The notes beneath the pieces are model-generated. The model was given only the letters and a program-made list of their open reading frames with translations. It searched no databases and was not told the DNA's origin. A program made the translations under genes and the position numbers. A DNA stretch of 64,000 nucleotides from Dokdonia sp. Dokd-P16 (GTDB lineage: Bacteria; Bacteroidota; Bacteroidia; Flavobacteriales; Flavobacteriaceae), in assembly GCF_003095655.1 (NCBI RefSeq), contig NZ_CP029151.1, positions 3,559,448 through 3,623,447 on the forward strand, in the 5' to 3' direction. Shown here piece by piece: positions 14,784 through 22,774 of this stretch (the stretch's first letter is position 1; every line of letters starts with the position of its first letter).

Positions 14784-17204
14784 TTAATGTTTTTTTGAAG
14801 TGAGATTTCCTCCCATAAAATGGGTGGCAATGGTTGTAAATAAGACAATACTGATAGAGCTAAGCGGCATCAAAATAGCTGCCACTACAGGAGCAAGATT
14901 ACCTGTAACAGCAAATCCCAAGCCTATGAGATTATAAAATAATGAGAATATAAAAGCATACTTGATGATGCGCACTCCTTTGTGTGAGAGTCTTAAAAAA
15001 GTAGCTATATCTGTAAATCTTGAAGCGTCTAGAATCCCATCACAAGCTGGCGAAAAAACATTTACATTCTCTGAGATAGAAATCCCTACATGACTCTGCG
15101 CTAGCGCACCAGCGTCATTAAGTCCATCACCCACCATTAAGACATTCTTTCCTTGCTCTTGCAAGCCTTTTATAAAGTCTAATTTATCTCCAGGTTTCTG
15201 GTTGAAAAGTAGTGTCGCATTCTCTGGCAGTATCTGTGATAGAAAAATACGTTCTCCAGCATTATCTCCAGAAAGAATAATAATCTCGTAGTTACTTTTT
15301 AATTCACTAAAAAGTGACTGTACACCTTCCCTGTACTCATTATAAAAAAGGTAGCATCCTTTATACTCATTATCTGTACTTATGTGAACAGCAGTACGCC
15401 CTGCCCCTGCCGAAGAAAGAGATCCTTGTGTAGTTGCTACAAACCCGTAAGAACCTACTTTAATCGTATGATTATTATGCGTTCCTATAATGCCTTGTCC
15501 TATCTCTTCGGTAAAGGAGTCAAGTGTTTTTATATCATGAGATTCTAGTAAGTCATAAAGCGATCTACTCAAGGGATGGTTTGAAGCTCTCAGTGTGCTA
15601 GTTAATAGCGATTCTTCTTCTGGTGTAAGCGCTACACCTTCATAAGAGATTACACTTTTTGCACTCGTGGTAAGTGTTCCCGTTTTATCAAAGACTATCG
15701 TATCTATGTGAGCAAGCTGCTCAATAACACCGCTGTTTTTTAGATACAGTTTATGTCTCCCAAAAATGCGTAGTATATTTCCTAAGGTGAATGGTGCTGC
15801 TAGCGCGATAGCGCAAGGGCAAGCCACAATGAGAACTGCAGTAAATACTTGCAGCGCCTTTGATGCATCTATAAATAGCCAGTAAGCCGTTGCAATGGCA
15901 GCAATAATGAGCAAACTCACTGTAAAACGCCTACTTATACTATCTGTGAGGGTTTCAAAAACAGTCTGTCTTCCTTTTGAGAATATTTCGTTAGACCATA
16001 ATTGTGTGAGGTAACTTTGCGCCACTGGCTTCAACACTTCTACTTCTATGGATCCTGCTTGTTGTCTCCCTCCAGCAAATAACTGATCACCAGATTTTTT
16101 GGCTACTGGTTCTGCTTCTCCTGTGACAAAGCTGTAATCTATAAGTGCATTTCCAGTAATTAAAACGCCATCTACGGGTAATAATTCGCTGTTCCGTATT
16201 AAAATTCGGTCACCTTTCTTGAGATCATATACTTGTGTTTGCTCTTCTTTTCTTGAAGGTTGCGCTTTCGCGAAAGCGTTATCATCCTTATATAATCGTG
16301 TTACAGCAATAGGAAAATACGACTTATAGTCGCGCTCAAAAGAGAGGTATGCATAGGTCTTTTGCTGAAAGTACTTGCCCAGCAATAAGAAGAATACAAG
16401 TCCCGCCATACTGTCAAAAAATCCCGAACCCCAATCCATCAAAACCTCTACGGTAGATCTTATAAATAGTACAGAAATACCAATGGCGATAGGCACATCG
16501 ATATTAAGTATATTAGACCGCAAGCCTTTATATGCAGACACAAAATAGTCACGGCCAGAATAAAAGGCAACCGGAATGGCAAACAAGAGCATTAACCCTC
16601 TAAAAACATATTTATACTTATCTAGCCAAAACTCACTTACCTCAAAATACTCAGGAAATGATAAAAACATAATATTTCCAAAAGCAAACCCAGCCACGCC
16701 TAGCTTATACGTCAAGCTCCTATCTACCGTCTTTTTCTTCTTTGTGGTATCATCTAGTGAAATGTAAGGCTCGTAGCCTATCCTTGCCAGAAGGATCACC
16801 AGATTTTGTAGTGACAACTCCTGAGATGAGTATGTGATTCTTATGGTTTTCTTAGGGAAGTCTACTTGTGCGGTTTTGACCGCAGGATTCAATTTGTTTA
16901 GATTTTCTAGTACCCAAATGCAAGAGCTACAGTGTATGGTAGGAATTAATAAGGATACAACTTGTGTTCCTTGCTCATCAAACTCTAAAAGTTTGGCAAC
17001 GACCTGTTCATTTTCTAAAAAGTCAAATTTACCTTCTTGAAGTAGCGGAGAGGTACCTGGCGTATTCTCAAGGTCGTAATAATACGACATATCGTTATCG
17101 CTCAAGATATCATACACCGTCTTGCAACCGTGACAACAAAAGGATTTTTCTTGATGGTGTATCACCGTTGTACAGGGATCACCACAATGGAAACAATTAT
17201 CCAT
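14784..17204 (-). CDS. ccoI: Copper-transporting P-type ATPase for cbb3 oxidase (CcoI/FixI)
   Basis: An 806-residue P1B ATPase. In order: an N-terminal cysteine-rich metal-binding segment (C4-x2-C7 and C23-C24-x2-C27), a heavy-metal-associated domain with H91-C92-x2-C95, membrane spans from about residue 165, the A-domain TGEAEP near 361, the ion-path CPC motif at 462-464, the phosphorylation motif D506-K-T-G-T, and the hinge GDGLND in the last quarter. The N-terminal CCHGC segment marks the FixI type, which delivers copper to cbb3 oxidase. It is transcribed from its own promoter with a dyad at 17281. A dispersed palindrome encodes AFAKA at residues 310-314, in a poorly conserved loop before the A-domain. 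Confidence 0.95.
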   Translation of the reverse strand: MDNCFHCGDPCTTVIHHQEKSFCCHGCKTVYDILSDNDMSYYYDLENTPGTSPLLQEGKFDFLENEQVVAKLLEFDEQGTQVVSLLIPTIHCSSCIWVLENLNKLNPAVKTAQVDFPKKTIRITYSSQELSLQNLVILLARIGYEPYISLDDTTKKKKTVDRSLTYKLGVAGFAFGNIMFLSFPEYFEVSEFWLDKYKYVFRGLMLLFAIPVAFYSGRDYFVSAYKGLRSNILNIDVPIAIGISVLFIRSTVEVLMDWGSGFFDSMAGLVFFLLLGKYFQQKTYAYLSFERDYKSYFPIAVTRLYKDDNAFAKAQPSRKEEQTQVYDLKKGDRILIRNSELLPVDGVLITGNALIDYSFVTGEAEPVAKKSGDQLFAGGRQQAGSIEVEVLKPVAQSYLTQLWSNEIFSKGRQTVFETLTDSISRRFTVSLLIIAAIATAYWLFIDASKALQVFTAVLIVACPCAIALAAPFTLGNILRIFGRHKLYLKNSGVIEQLAHIDTIVFDKTGTLTTSAKSVISYEGVALTPEEESLLTSTLRASNHPLSRSLYDLLESHDIKTLDSFTEEIGQGIIGTHNNHTIKVGSYGFVATTQGSLSSAGAGRTAVHISTDNEYKGCYLFYNEYREGVQSLFSELKSNYEIIILSGDNAGERIFLSQILPENATLLFNQKPGDKLDFIKGLQEQGKNVLMVGDGLNDAGALAQSHVGISISENVNVFSPACDGILDASRFTDIATFLRLSHKGVRIIKYAFIFSLFYNLIGLGFAVTGNLAPVVAAILMPLSSISIVLFTTIATHFMGGNLTSKKH
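16264..16277. repeat. Dispersed palindrome GCTTTCGCGAAAGC, inside ccoI
   Basis: Exact copy read as A-F-A-K-A (residues 310-314) in a loop between membrane and actuator domains. Confidence 0.9.
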
Positions 17205-17249
17205 AATTTTAATTTGCTCAGACTTATAAAAAGTCCATTATACCTACAG

Positions 17250-17257
17250 CAAATTTG
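17250..17257 (-). promoter_or_regulatory. -7 promoter element of ccoI
   Basis: CAAATTTG on the minus strand, one base off the consensus, at the fixed 29.5-base distance from the dyad and 45 bases before the ATG. Confidence 0.5.
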
Positions 17258-17280
17258 AGATTATGTTGGTTTTTAAATTA

Positions 17281-17292
17281 TGATAAATATCA
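17281..17292 (-). promoter_or_regulatory. CRP/FNR-type dyad upstream of ccoI
   Basis: TGAT-AAAT-ATCA. Its neighbour 77 bases away faces the CBS protein, so this divergent region carries one dyad per direction. Confidence 0.8.
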
Positions 17293-17368
17293 GCTTTAGG
17301 TAAATTTTTAAGTGAACGCTTGTGTTTGTATAAGCTTTGAAATTGATTCTTCCATTTATGTGCAAAGC

Positions 17369-17380
17369 TGATTTATATCA
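17369..17380 (+). promoter_or_regulatory. CRP/FNR-type dyad upstream of the CBS-pair gene
   Basis: TGAT-TTAT-ATCA, followed at the standard distance by the perfect -7 element TATTTTTG at 17404-17411. Confidence 0.82.
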
Positions 17381-17403
17381 TCTTTTACACATCAAGATTC
17401 GGT

Positions 17404-17411
17404 TATTTTTG
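17404..17411 (+). promoter_or_regulatory. -7 promoter element of the CBS-pair gene
   Basis: TATTTTTG, exact match to TAnnTTTG, 23 bases before the ATG. Confidence 0.68.
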
Positions 17412-17434
17412 AGCTATAATTAAACTAAACAACA

Positions 17435-17854
17435 ATGAAAAAGCGCACTCCTATTTCTAGCATAATGACCACAAATCTGGTTACTTTAAAAACAACAGAT
17501 TCCTTAGAGCATGCAGAGCAACTCTTTAAGGAACATCAAATAAGACACATTCCCGTAGTAGAAGGAAATCATATCATTGGGATGTTAAGCTATACAGATC
17601 TACTAAGAATAAGCTTTGCAGATGCAATAAATGAAGATGAGCAAGAGGTAGATACTGTAGTTTATAATATGTTTACCGTAGAGCAAGTAATGGCAAAAAA
17701 ACTTGTAAGTGTTGCTCCAGAAACTACAATCAAAGAAGTAGCACAAATTCTAGCAAATAAAGAATTTCACGCGCTTCCTGTTCTTCAGGAAGGTACGCTA
17801 GTAGGTATCGTAACTACTACAGATTTAATTCAGTTTTTACTCGAGCAATTTTAG
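17435..17854 (+). CDS. Stand-alone CBS-domain pair protein
   Basis: A 139-residue protein consisting of two CBS motifs (residues about 10-65 and 77-136). It has the typical beginnings SIMTTNLVTLKT and VMAKKLVSVAPE and ends with the TDLIQFLLEQ helix. Such Bateman modules bind adenine nucleotides and report energy state, often to a partner enzyme. No partner is fused here. It is divergent from ccoI, has its own dyad and a perfect -7 box, and ends in a strong terminator. It is therefore a monocistronic member of the low-oxygen regulon. The target is unknown. Confidence 0.92.
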   Translation: MKKRTPISSIMTTNLVTLKTTDSLEHAEQLFKEHQIRHIPVVEGNHIIGMLSYTDLLRISFADAINEDEQEVDTVVYNMFTVEQVMAKKLVSVAPETTIKEVAQILANKEFHALPVLQEGTLVGIVTTTDLIQFLLEQF

Positions 17855-17873
17855 AACATAGCTCTATAAAATC

Positions 17874-17911
17874 AAAAAGAGGATATTGCTGTGTGCGATT
17901 ATCCTCTTTTT
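17874..17911 (+). terminator. Terminator after the CBS-pair gene
   Basis: Stem AAAGAGGATA / TATCCTCTTT with a 14-base loop, flanked by A and T runs. Confidence 0.85.
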
Positions 17912-17967
17912 CTGTGCTCACTTTTAAATAGTTACAAAAATTATTATCTTTAGTAGAAAAGATAATT

Positions 17968-18192
17968 ATGAAAATTACAGCGATGCATTGGGTAGCGATC
18001 ACTACCCTACTTTTGATTACAGTCACCATTTTTGCCACAATGAATCTAGCTTTTAACTGGGTGTTTTATATCACCATGCTAGGTCAAGCGTCTGTGGTTG
18101 TAATAGTTTACAAAGTTCTTAAAGACAATTATGTTACAGATAAAACCTTTGAGGATAGATATGAAGACTTCCCGCAACGAGGACGCTCTTAA
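17968..18192 (+). CDS. Small membrane protein, uncharacterised
   Basis: A 74-residue protein with two predicted membrane spans (about residues 7-27 and 31-50) and a charged C-terminal tail (ending FEDRYEDFPQRGRS). Proteins of this shape are common in flavobacteria without a known function. It is monocistronic, lying between the CBS-gene terminator and a hairpin at 18216-18257. No dyad was found in front of it. Confidence 0.7.
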   Translation: MKITAMHWVAITTLLLITVTIFATMNLAFNWVFYITMLGQASVVVIVYKVLKDNYVTDKTFEDRYEDFPQRGRS

Positions 18193-18215
18193 AATTTAAT
18201 AGTTTTATAAAAATT

Positions 18216-18257
18216 ACGCTAGCATCTTGTGGTATTAAGATCACAGGTTGCTAGCGT
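18216..18257. terminator. Hairpin between convergent genes, possible terminator
   Basis: Stem ACGCTAGCA / TGCTAGCGT with a 24-base loop, located between the ends of two convergent genes. There is no clear T-run, so termination is likely only by position. Confidence 0.45.
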
Positions 18258-18274
18258 TCTGTATTATACTCTTA

Positions 18275-18925
18275 CTAATCTACAGGTCCTATTATTAATA
18301 ATTCTTGCTCTTCAAGCGCCCATACTAACATGCTTATATAATCTTTGATTGCCTTGCGATCATTATCTGGCTCTGTAACATCTATAGATCCTTTCCAGAT
18401 TACCTCTCGTTCTTTTGTAGGACAAATACAATATAGTGCGCTCTCAGCGTGATATACAGTATATTTTTGCATTTCCTCATCCTCTACATATAGCTCTTGA
18501 CTTGCGTAATAATCATCTTCAAAACCATTGAAACTCTTATCCCAACTACGATACGACTGTACTAGTGTTACTTTATCCTCTGCCCCTAACACTTTTGAAA
18601 TTAAAATGGCGTCAAATCCTTCTGAGAGCATTGCTCTTTCTAGATCTCCTAGCTCTTCTTCTGTGCGTGGACGGGATGTAAATTCTGGATTAAAAAAAGT
18701 TTCACTATTTACAGCATTAACTCCTTTTTCTTGAAGCTGGTCTACGAGTCTTTTTTCAAAAAGCTTTCGGTTTTTTATATCGCTGGTCATTGCGAGCACA
18801 AGCACTTTTTCTGCTTGAAAAACATCGATTTCAGGATTTTTCCAGTTTTCAATAAGTTCAGAACTATTACAACTTTGTAATAAGCTTATTAGACAAATAC
18901 TTACACATAGTACTAGGGTTCTCAT
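18275..18925 (-). CDS. Lipoprotein of unknown function
   Basis: Starts at ATG 18925 (an earlier in-frame start overlaps the upstream gene). The first 22 residues form a lipoprotein signal with lipobox LLQSC. The mature part, about 195 residues, alternates strands and helices (ELIENWKNPEID, then KVLVLAMTSD) in a way reminiscent of DUF4136-like lipoproteins, but I cannot assign it firmly. It is 10 bases downstream of the helical-protein gene and therefore co-transcribed with it. Envelope location is likely; function is unknown. Confidence 0.7.
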   Translation of the reverse strand: MRTLVLCVSICLISLLQSCNSSELIENWKNPEIDVFQAEKVLVLAMTSDIKNRKLFEKRLVDQLQEKGVNAVNSETFFNPEFTSRPRTEEELGDLERAMLSEGFDAILISKVLGAEDKVTLVQSYRSWDKSFNGFEDDYYASQELYVEDEEMQKYTVYHAESALYCICPTKEREVIWKGSIDVTEPDNDRKAIKDYISMLVWALEEQELLIIGPVD

Positions 18926-18935
18926 AATCTTTATT

Positions 18936-19385
18936 TTAGTTGATTTGTTGGTGTTTACTCTTTGCAAAAACAGTTTTCATTGTCGTAAACACTTCTTCCT
19001 TGAGAAGATTATATTTATCTACATAGCTCTCAATTTTCATTTCAAGTAATAGGTGTGCATCTTGAAATGTACGCTCTGCTTGAAAATCATCTTTCCCATC
19101 AGTAAGTACTTTGATCTCGTTGAGATGTGTGGAAATTCGATCTTGTAGTTTAACTATTTCTTTTTCTAAGTTATCAAGTGCTACAGCAAGGTGCTTTGCA
19201 TGTTCATACCCAGTTTCGGCAAGTAAAGTGAGTGTATGTTCTGTAAGTAATTCTCCAAGGAATGCTTGTTCAACATGTATGAATTCGATTTGTGATTTCC
19301 ACTGTAAAGTTACCTCGTGAATCACTTGAGCATCATTCCACTCAAGATATTTGAACTTATATTGGTTAAAGAATGAATGTTTCAT
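18936..19385 (-). CDS. Helical protein, paralogue of the next gene upstream
   Basis: A 149-residue protein from ATG 19385, almost entirely alpha-helical with heptad-like leucine and isoleucine spacing. No signal peptide or membrane span. It resembles the product of 19518-19928: both have an early W-x-S-x(n)-I-x-F-I pattern and a shared C-terminal block around HLxxxE-x5-Y/F-V/I-D-x-YN-x2-K-x-E-V/I-F. Function not recognised. A hairpin and a dispersed palindrome lie in the 132-base gap to the upstream paralogue, so it may be partly uncoupled from it. An in-frame extension to 19493 would run through that palindrome and is not favoured. Confidence 0.65.
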   Translation of the reverse strand: MKHSFFNQYKFKYLEWNDAQVIHEVTLQWKSQIEFIHVEQAFLGELLTEHTLTLLAETGYEHAKHLAVALDNLEKEIVKLQDRISTHLNEIKVLTDGKDDFQAERTFQDAHLLLEMKIESYVDKYNLLKEEVFTTMKTVFAKSKHQQIN

Positions 19386-19418
19386 AATAGGCTGGGATTT
19401 TAGTAAAAGAGAAAATAC

Positions 19419-19432
19419 GCTTTCGCGAAAGC
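19419..19432. repeat. Dispersed palindrome GCTTTCGCGAAAGC, intergenic
   Basis: Exact copy, extended by flanking TAC/GTA to a 20-base palindrome, between the two paralogous helical-protein genes. Confidence 0.9.
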
Positions 19433-19484
19433 GTAAAAAAACCACTCCTGATTCCCCTCTAACCAGGAGATGGCTCTTCAAAAC

Positions 19485-19512
19485 AATCCTCATTCATAAT
19501 GAGGATTTATTT
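19485..19512. terminator. Hairpin with T-run between the paralogous helical-protein genes
   Basis: Stem AATCCTCATT / AATGAGGATT with a three-base loop, followed by T-rich sequence on the plus strand and a GTTTTG tract on the minus strand. It may attenuate read-through from the upstream minus-strand gene. Confidence 0.65.
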
Positions 19513-19517
19513 TATTG

Positions 19518-19928
19518 TTACGTTATTTCTTTTTTTGTCTTAAGAATATTACCGCAATAGTTAAAAATCTCACTCTTAGTTTTATTATAAGAATCAATAA
19601 ATTGTCTGTATTGTTCTTTGATTGTCAAGTGCTTTTCTTGAAAAAAAACATCACAAGAAACGGTATCGCACTCTAGCATCCCGCTTAACTCTGCATCATG
19701 TTTTACAAGTAGAACATCAATACTCTTGAGTAATACTTTAATCTTAGAAACCTCTGTTTTATAATGCTCTAAACGCTCAAAGAGATTAGGTGTACTAGGC
19801 TCAAAAATGTAAGAATGTGTTAGATTTTCTATAAATTGAATTTCGTCGCTTGCAAGTGCAACATTAGATTTCCAGACTTTTACATCTTGATGAAACTGGT
19901 CTATTGTGAGTGGCAGTGTCGTTTCCAT
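19518..19928 (-). CDS. Helical protein with FNR-type promoter, paralogue of the following gene
   Basis: A 136-residue helical protein with no membrane span. It shares an N-terminal W-K-S and I-x-F-I pattern and a C-terminal block ending SYNKTKSEIFNYC with its neighbour at 18936-19385. It is the first gene after the dyad at 19989 and its TACTTTTA box (19958-19965), so it should be expressed with the oxidase and Usp genes. Function not recognised. Three cysteines (two in the ECDTVSCDVFF segment) are not arranged as an obvious metal site. Confidence 0.7.
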   Translation of the reverse strand: METTLPLTIDQFHQDVKVWKSNVALASDEIQFIENLTHSYIFEPSTPNLFERLEHYKTEVSKIKVLLKSIDVLLVKHDAELSGMLECDTVSCDVFFQEKHLTIKEQYRQFIDSYNKTKSEIFNYCGNILKTKKEIT

Positions 19929-19988
19929 ACTTAAAGAGTTTTACGTGTTAACTAGTTTAAAAGTAGCGCACTACAGCTACTTAAACTA

Positions 19989-20000
19989 TGACATTTATCA
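19989..20000 (-). promoter_or_regulatory. CRP/FNR-type dyad upstream of the paralogous helical-protein genes
   Basis: TGAC-ATTT-ATCA. The -7-like box TACTTTTA is at 19958-19965, again 29.5 bases from the dyad centre. Confidence 0.78.
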
Positions 20001-20012
20001 GCTATAAAGCTG

Positions 20013-20852
20013 TTACTCATTTACATTACACAGAAACTGTATGTCTTTCAATATTTTTGACTTTCTAGTTTCTGAAATGCCTAAATGGTCGAGGTAAAAA
20101 CTATCTCCTAGTAATTGTTTACAGAGCACAATATCTCTACCAAGTAAAAAGTTTTTTTCTCGCTTTGTAAGAAGTGTAGAAACGGTGATAGGATATAACC
20201 CTAAAGTGTCTATGCGATCCTTAAGCCCGTTATTTTTAGGGTAATCCCAGCTCAATAAAGTAAGACCTGCGCAGGTTCCATAATCTATAGCATCTTTTGT
20301 AAACCTGGTATTTGTCACTACCCATCCTTCGGTACTTATGCTTGTACTATTTTTTAATGTGTCTATAATATCATTATATCTAGCATGTATGTACAGTAGG
20401 ATTTTTACATTGCAATTATTTCCTTCTTCACCGTGAAATTTACACTCTACGTAAAGCGTTCGGTTGTCTTTACTCGCCACAACATCCACTTCATGCTGTA
20501 CACATTTTCCATCCACAAGAACTCCTACTTCGGTATCATAGCCGCTATGCTTTAACACCTGCCCTATAAATTTTTCAAATGGAAAGCCTGTAGGTCCAAA
20601 TTCATAAATGGCTTTCTTTAATTTATATTTTGAGGCAAAAACAGATTTCTTCTTTTTGAGCAATGCAAAGGCTTTATTGTAAATTTCTTTAGTAGATATG
20701 CCTTGATAAAGCTCATCGCGAACTATATTAAGAATGTGACTTACGTCATTTTCTCCAGCACCGCTGCGATGTAATGAAGCTTTTAGTTTATCTAGTGAAA
20801 AATCTACTTTTTCACCAGAGGACTTCTTAACTTGGATAGACTTTTTAATCAC
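20013..20852 (-). CDS. ATP-cone domain fused to a restriction-endonuclease-like (Mrr_cat) domain
   Basis: A 279-residue protein. Residues 1-90 form an ATP-cone, with the typical start IxVxKxSGExVxFxxxKLxxSL and a helical continuation. Residues about 95-210 form a PD-(D/E)XK nuclease-like core, with the acidic residues in HEVDVVA and the ECK motif in LYVECKFH, plus a following beta-helix segment. The remaining C-terminal part is helical. Such fusions occur in bacteria and archaea and are annotated as restriction endonucleases or ATP-cone proteins; their role is unproven. It sits alone between a Usp gene and the helical-protein genes, with a palindrome upstream. No methylase is adjacent, so a classic restriction system is unlikely. 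Confidence 0.82.
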   Translation of the reverse strand: MIKKSIQVKKSSGEKVDFSLDKLKASLHRSGAGENDVSHILNIVRDELYQGISTKEIYNKAFALLKKKKSVFASKYKLKKAIYEFGPTGFPFEKFIGQVLKHSGYDTEVGVLVDGKCVQHEVDVVASKDNRTLYVECKFHGEEGNNCNVKILLYIHARYNDIIDTLKNSTSISTEGWVVTNTRFTKDAIDYGTCAGLTLLSWDYPKNNGLKDRIDTLGLYPITVSTLLTKREKNFLLGRDIVLCKQLLGDSFYLDHLGISETRKSKILKDIQFLCNVNE

Positions 20853-20920
20853 GAGTAAAGCTGGGTTTATGTTATCAATTTATTTTGCAGCGACTTAGAT
20901 TTTTTAAATAGTGCAATTAC

Positions 20921-20934
20921 GCTTTCGCGAAAGC
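20921..20934. repeat. Dispersed palindrome GCTTTCGCGAAAGC, intergenic
   Basis: Exact copy within a 20-base palindrome, between a Usp gene end and the ATP-cone nuclease start. Confidence 0.9.
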
Positions 20935-20949
20935 GTAACAATCACATCA

Positions 20950-21801
20950 TTAATTGCGTAAATCATGCATCACTAATAATGGCACTTTGCTGAACATACC
21001 GAGCTCCTTGATCATGGGTGTGGTAAACACACTTCCAAAGAAAGCGTGCTTTCTATTAATAATTGCAACCATATCACTGTCACGGCTTTCTACAAAGTTT
21101 CTCACACCAATAGTAGCATCTACTCCACTCAGATGATGAAAACTAAACGATGCATCCTCAAGACACTCTGCAAGCAACTCTTTATTTGCTTCTTGCTGTT
21201 TACTCAGATTTTCATCTGGATTTACATAAAGTACACAGATATTTGCCTCTTGCAGATTTGCAATAGCAGTGAGATTACTAAGCTCTTTACGCTTATAATG
21301 AGTTTTATATCCTGTAGGCATTACAATCTCTTTGAGACTGGCTACTCGTACATCTAGAGGTACTCCCATCACAGGGCAATTGCGTAGTTTTTCCATCGCG
21401 AGAATGGTACTTGTACCAAAAAGAGCTCCCCTACTATTACTTGCTCCTTTAGTACCCATCACCACTAACTCTATGTCTCGTTGCTCAATTATAGCTTCCA
21501 TCACCTCCATAAGACCACCAAACTTTGTGATGATTTCATACTCATGCTTAGGGTTAGTATCCCTAAATTCTATCATACTCACCAGCTTATCCATGTGCTT
21601 CTCTGATGATGTTTTTGCACTCTCATAAGACGGTGTTCCAGGTTCTGGAACCATCAAATCACCTAAGTTGTAACCCTTAGTTCTATAAGTATTGAGAACA
21701 ATGAAAGAACACTCTTCATGCTTAAAAAGATCTGCTGCATAGGTGAGCGCGTTCCAAGCATTTTTTGAGAAATCTGTAGGTATTAGAATCTTCTTTTTCA
21801 T
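20950..21801 (-). CDS. Tandem universal stress protein (Usp 1)
   Basis: A 283-residue protein with two Usp domains (about 1-150 and 155-283). The start KKILIPTDFS and the nucleotide-binding signature G-T-K-G-x8-G-T-S-T near residues 117-131 are clear. The second domain lacks a full signature, as is usual in such tandem proteins. Expected to be a cytoplasmic ATP-binding stress protein. It is transcribed on its own from the promoter with dyad 21856 and box 21825. Confidence 0.92.
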   Translation of the reverse strand: MKKKILIPTDFSKNAWNALTYAADLFKHEECSFIVLNTYRTKGYNLGDLMVPEPGTPSYESAKTSSEKHMDKLVSMIEFRDTNPKHEYEIITKFGGLMEVMEAIIEQRDIELVVMGTKGASNSRGALFGTSTILAMEKLRNCPVMGVPLDVRVASLKEIVMPTGYKTHYKRKELSNLTAIANLQEANICVLYVNPDENLSKQQEANKELLAECLEDASFSFHHLSGVDATIGVRNFVESRDSDMVAIINRKHAFFGSVFTTPMIKELGMFSKVPLLVMHDLRN

Positions 21802-21824
21802 CTTGTAAGTGTTTGATTATTAAT

Positions 21825-21832
21825 TAAAAATA
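21825..21832 (-). promoter_or_regulatory. -7 promoter element of Usp 1
   Basis: TATTTTTA on the minus strand, one base from consensus, 24 bases before the start codon. Confidence 0.5.
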
Positions 21833-21855
21833 CAGGAGTACAACTTTAAAAACTA

Positions 21856-21867
21856 TGATATATATCA
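21856..21867 (-). promoter_or_regulatory. CRP/FNR-type dyad upstream of Usp 1
   Basis: TGAT-ATAT-ATCA, a perfect palindrome, overlapping the stop codon region of the upstream Usp gene. Confidence 0.8.
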
Positions 21868-22713
21868 GAATGATTCTGGTAATATAAGTAAGGGTATTTC
21901 TGAGTGAAAACTAACCTTATCTACAAATGATTTATTAAAGAGTTTCTTTAAAAACCCGCTTTTATGATACATCAATACTAGTAAATTGATATCATGTTCC
22001 TTAATAAAAACGCCTAGTGCATCTTCCATCTTAGTCGTACTAGACAACCAGTGCGTAGTGTAAGAAACGTCTTCTAGTTTGTGCTTAAGTTTTCTATAGT
22101 TAGTCTCTACAGTCTCTCCAGGACTCATTTGATTATAAATATGAGTGATGTAAAGATTGGATTTATGAAGTCTTACTAATTCCTTAATGATTTCTAGTGG
22201 ATACTGAGCATAGTCAATTTTGAGATCTGTAGCATAAGCTATATCTGTAGGCGTAGCGTAAGTTGCATATTGTGGCACAACCACTACTGGAATAGGTTTT
22301 ACCTTATTTATAAGCTTTACAGTTTGTGTACCCAAGAAAACTTCTTTTACTCCAGAAGTACCTTTTGTACCCATTACAACTACATTTATAGTATCATTTA
22401 TGATACATTTATTTACCATTTTGTATAATGGTTGTGCTCCAGTCATCAGGTTTACAACGAGCGATATACCATCGCTATCTAAGATGATTTTATTTTTTAA
22501 AGTGTCAAGCTTCTTTAGACTATCGGCTTCTAGTTCGTTGTATAATTGCTCATTTCTACCTATATCTATACGACTCGTATTTGTAGAAAATAGGTGTTCA
22601 AATGAGTGTAAGAGTGTTATTATGCATTCCTCATTAGGATACAATCTAGTTGCATAAAATAATGCGTTGTAAGCGTTTTCAGAAAAATCTGTTGGTACGA
22701 GTATATGTGCCAT
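21865..22713 (-). CDS. Tandem universal stress protein (Usp 2)
   Basis: A 282-residue double Usp protein. First domain starts HILVPTDFS and carries the ATP signature VVMGTKGTSG-x5-LGTQT near residues 118-135. The second domain ends LLILPE. It lies 51 bases upstream of the Usp 1 promoter dyad and has a promoter of its own (dyad 22763), so the two adjacent usp genes are separately controlled by the same kind of site. Confidence 0.92.
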   Translation of the reverse strand: MAHILVPTDFSENAYNALFYATRLYPNEECIITLLHSFEHLFSTNTSRIDIGRNEQLYNELEADSLKKLDTLKNKIILDSDGISLVVNLMTGAQPLYKMVNKCIINDTINVVVMGTKGTSGVKEVFLGTQTVKLINKVKPIPVVVVPQYATYATPTDIAYATDLKIDYAQYPLEIIKELVRLHKSNLYITHIYNQMSPGETVETNYRKLKHKLEDVSYTTHWLSSTTKMEDALGVFIKEHDINLLVLMYHKSGFLKKLFNKSFVDKVSFHSEIPLLILPESF

Positions 22714-22731
22714 AGTATTAGTTTTATAGGT

Positions 22732-22739
22732 CTAAACTA
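22732..22739 (-). promoter_or_regulatory. -7 promoter element of Usp 2
   Basis: TAGTTTAG on the minus strand, one mismatch to TAnnTTTG, 19 bases before the ATG. Confidence 0.45.
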
Positions 22740-22762
22740 ATACCGAAATTGCTCTTATTCTA

Positions 22763-22774
22763 TGATAAAAATCA
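22763..22774 (-). promoter_or_regulatory. CRP/FNR-type dyad upstream of Usp 2
   Basis: TGAT-AAAA-ATCA. It overlaps the last codons of the upstream Usp 3 gene. Confidence 0.78.

Noticed and set aside
20013..20852. Restriction-modification system
   Set aside because: The nuclease-like gene has no methyltransferase or specificity subunit next to it.
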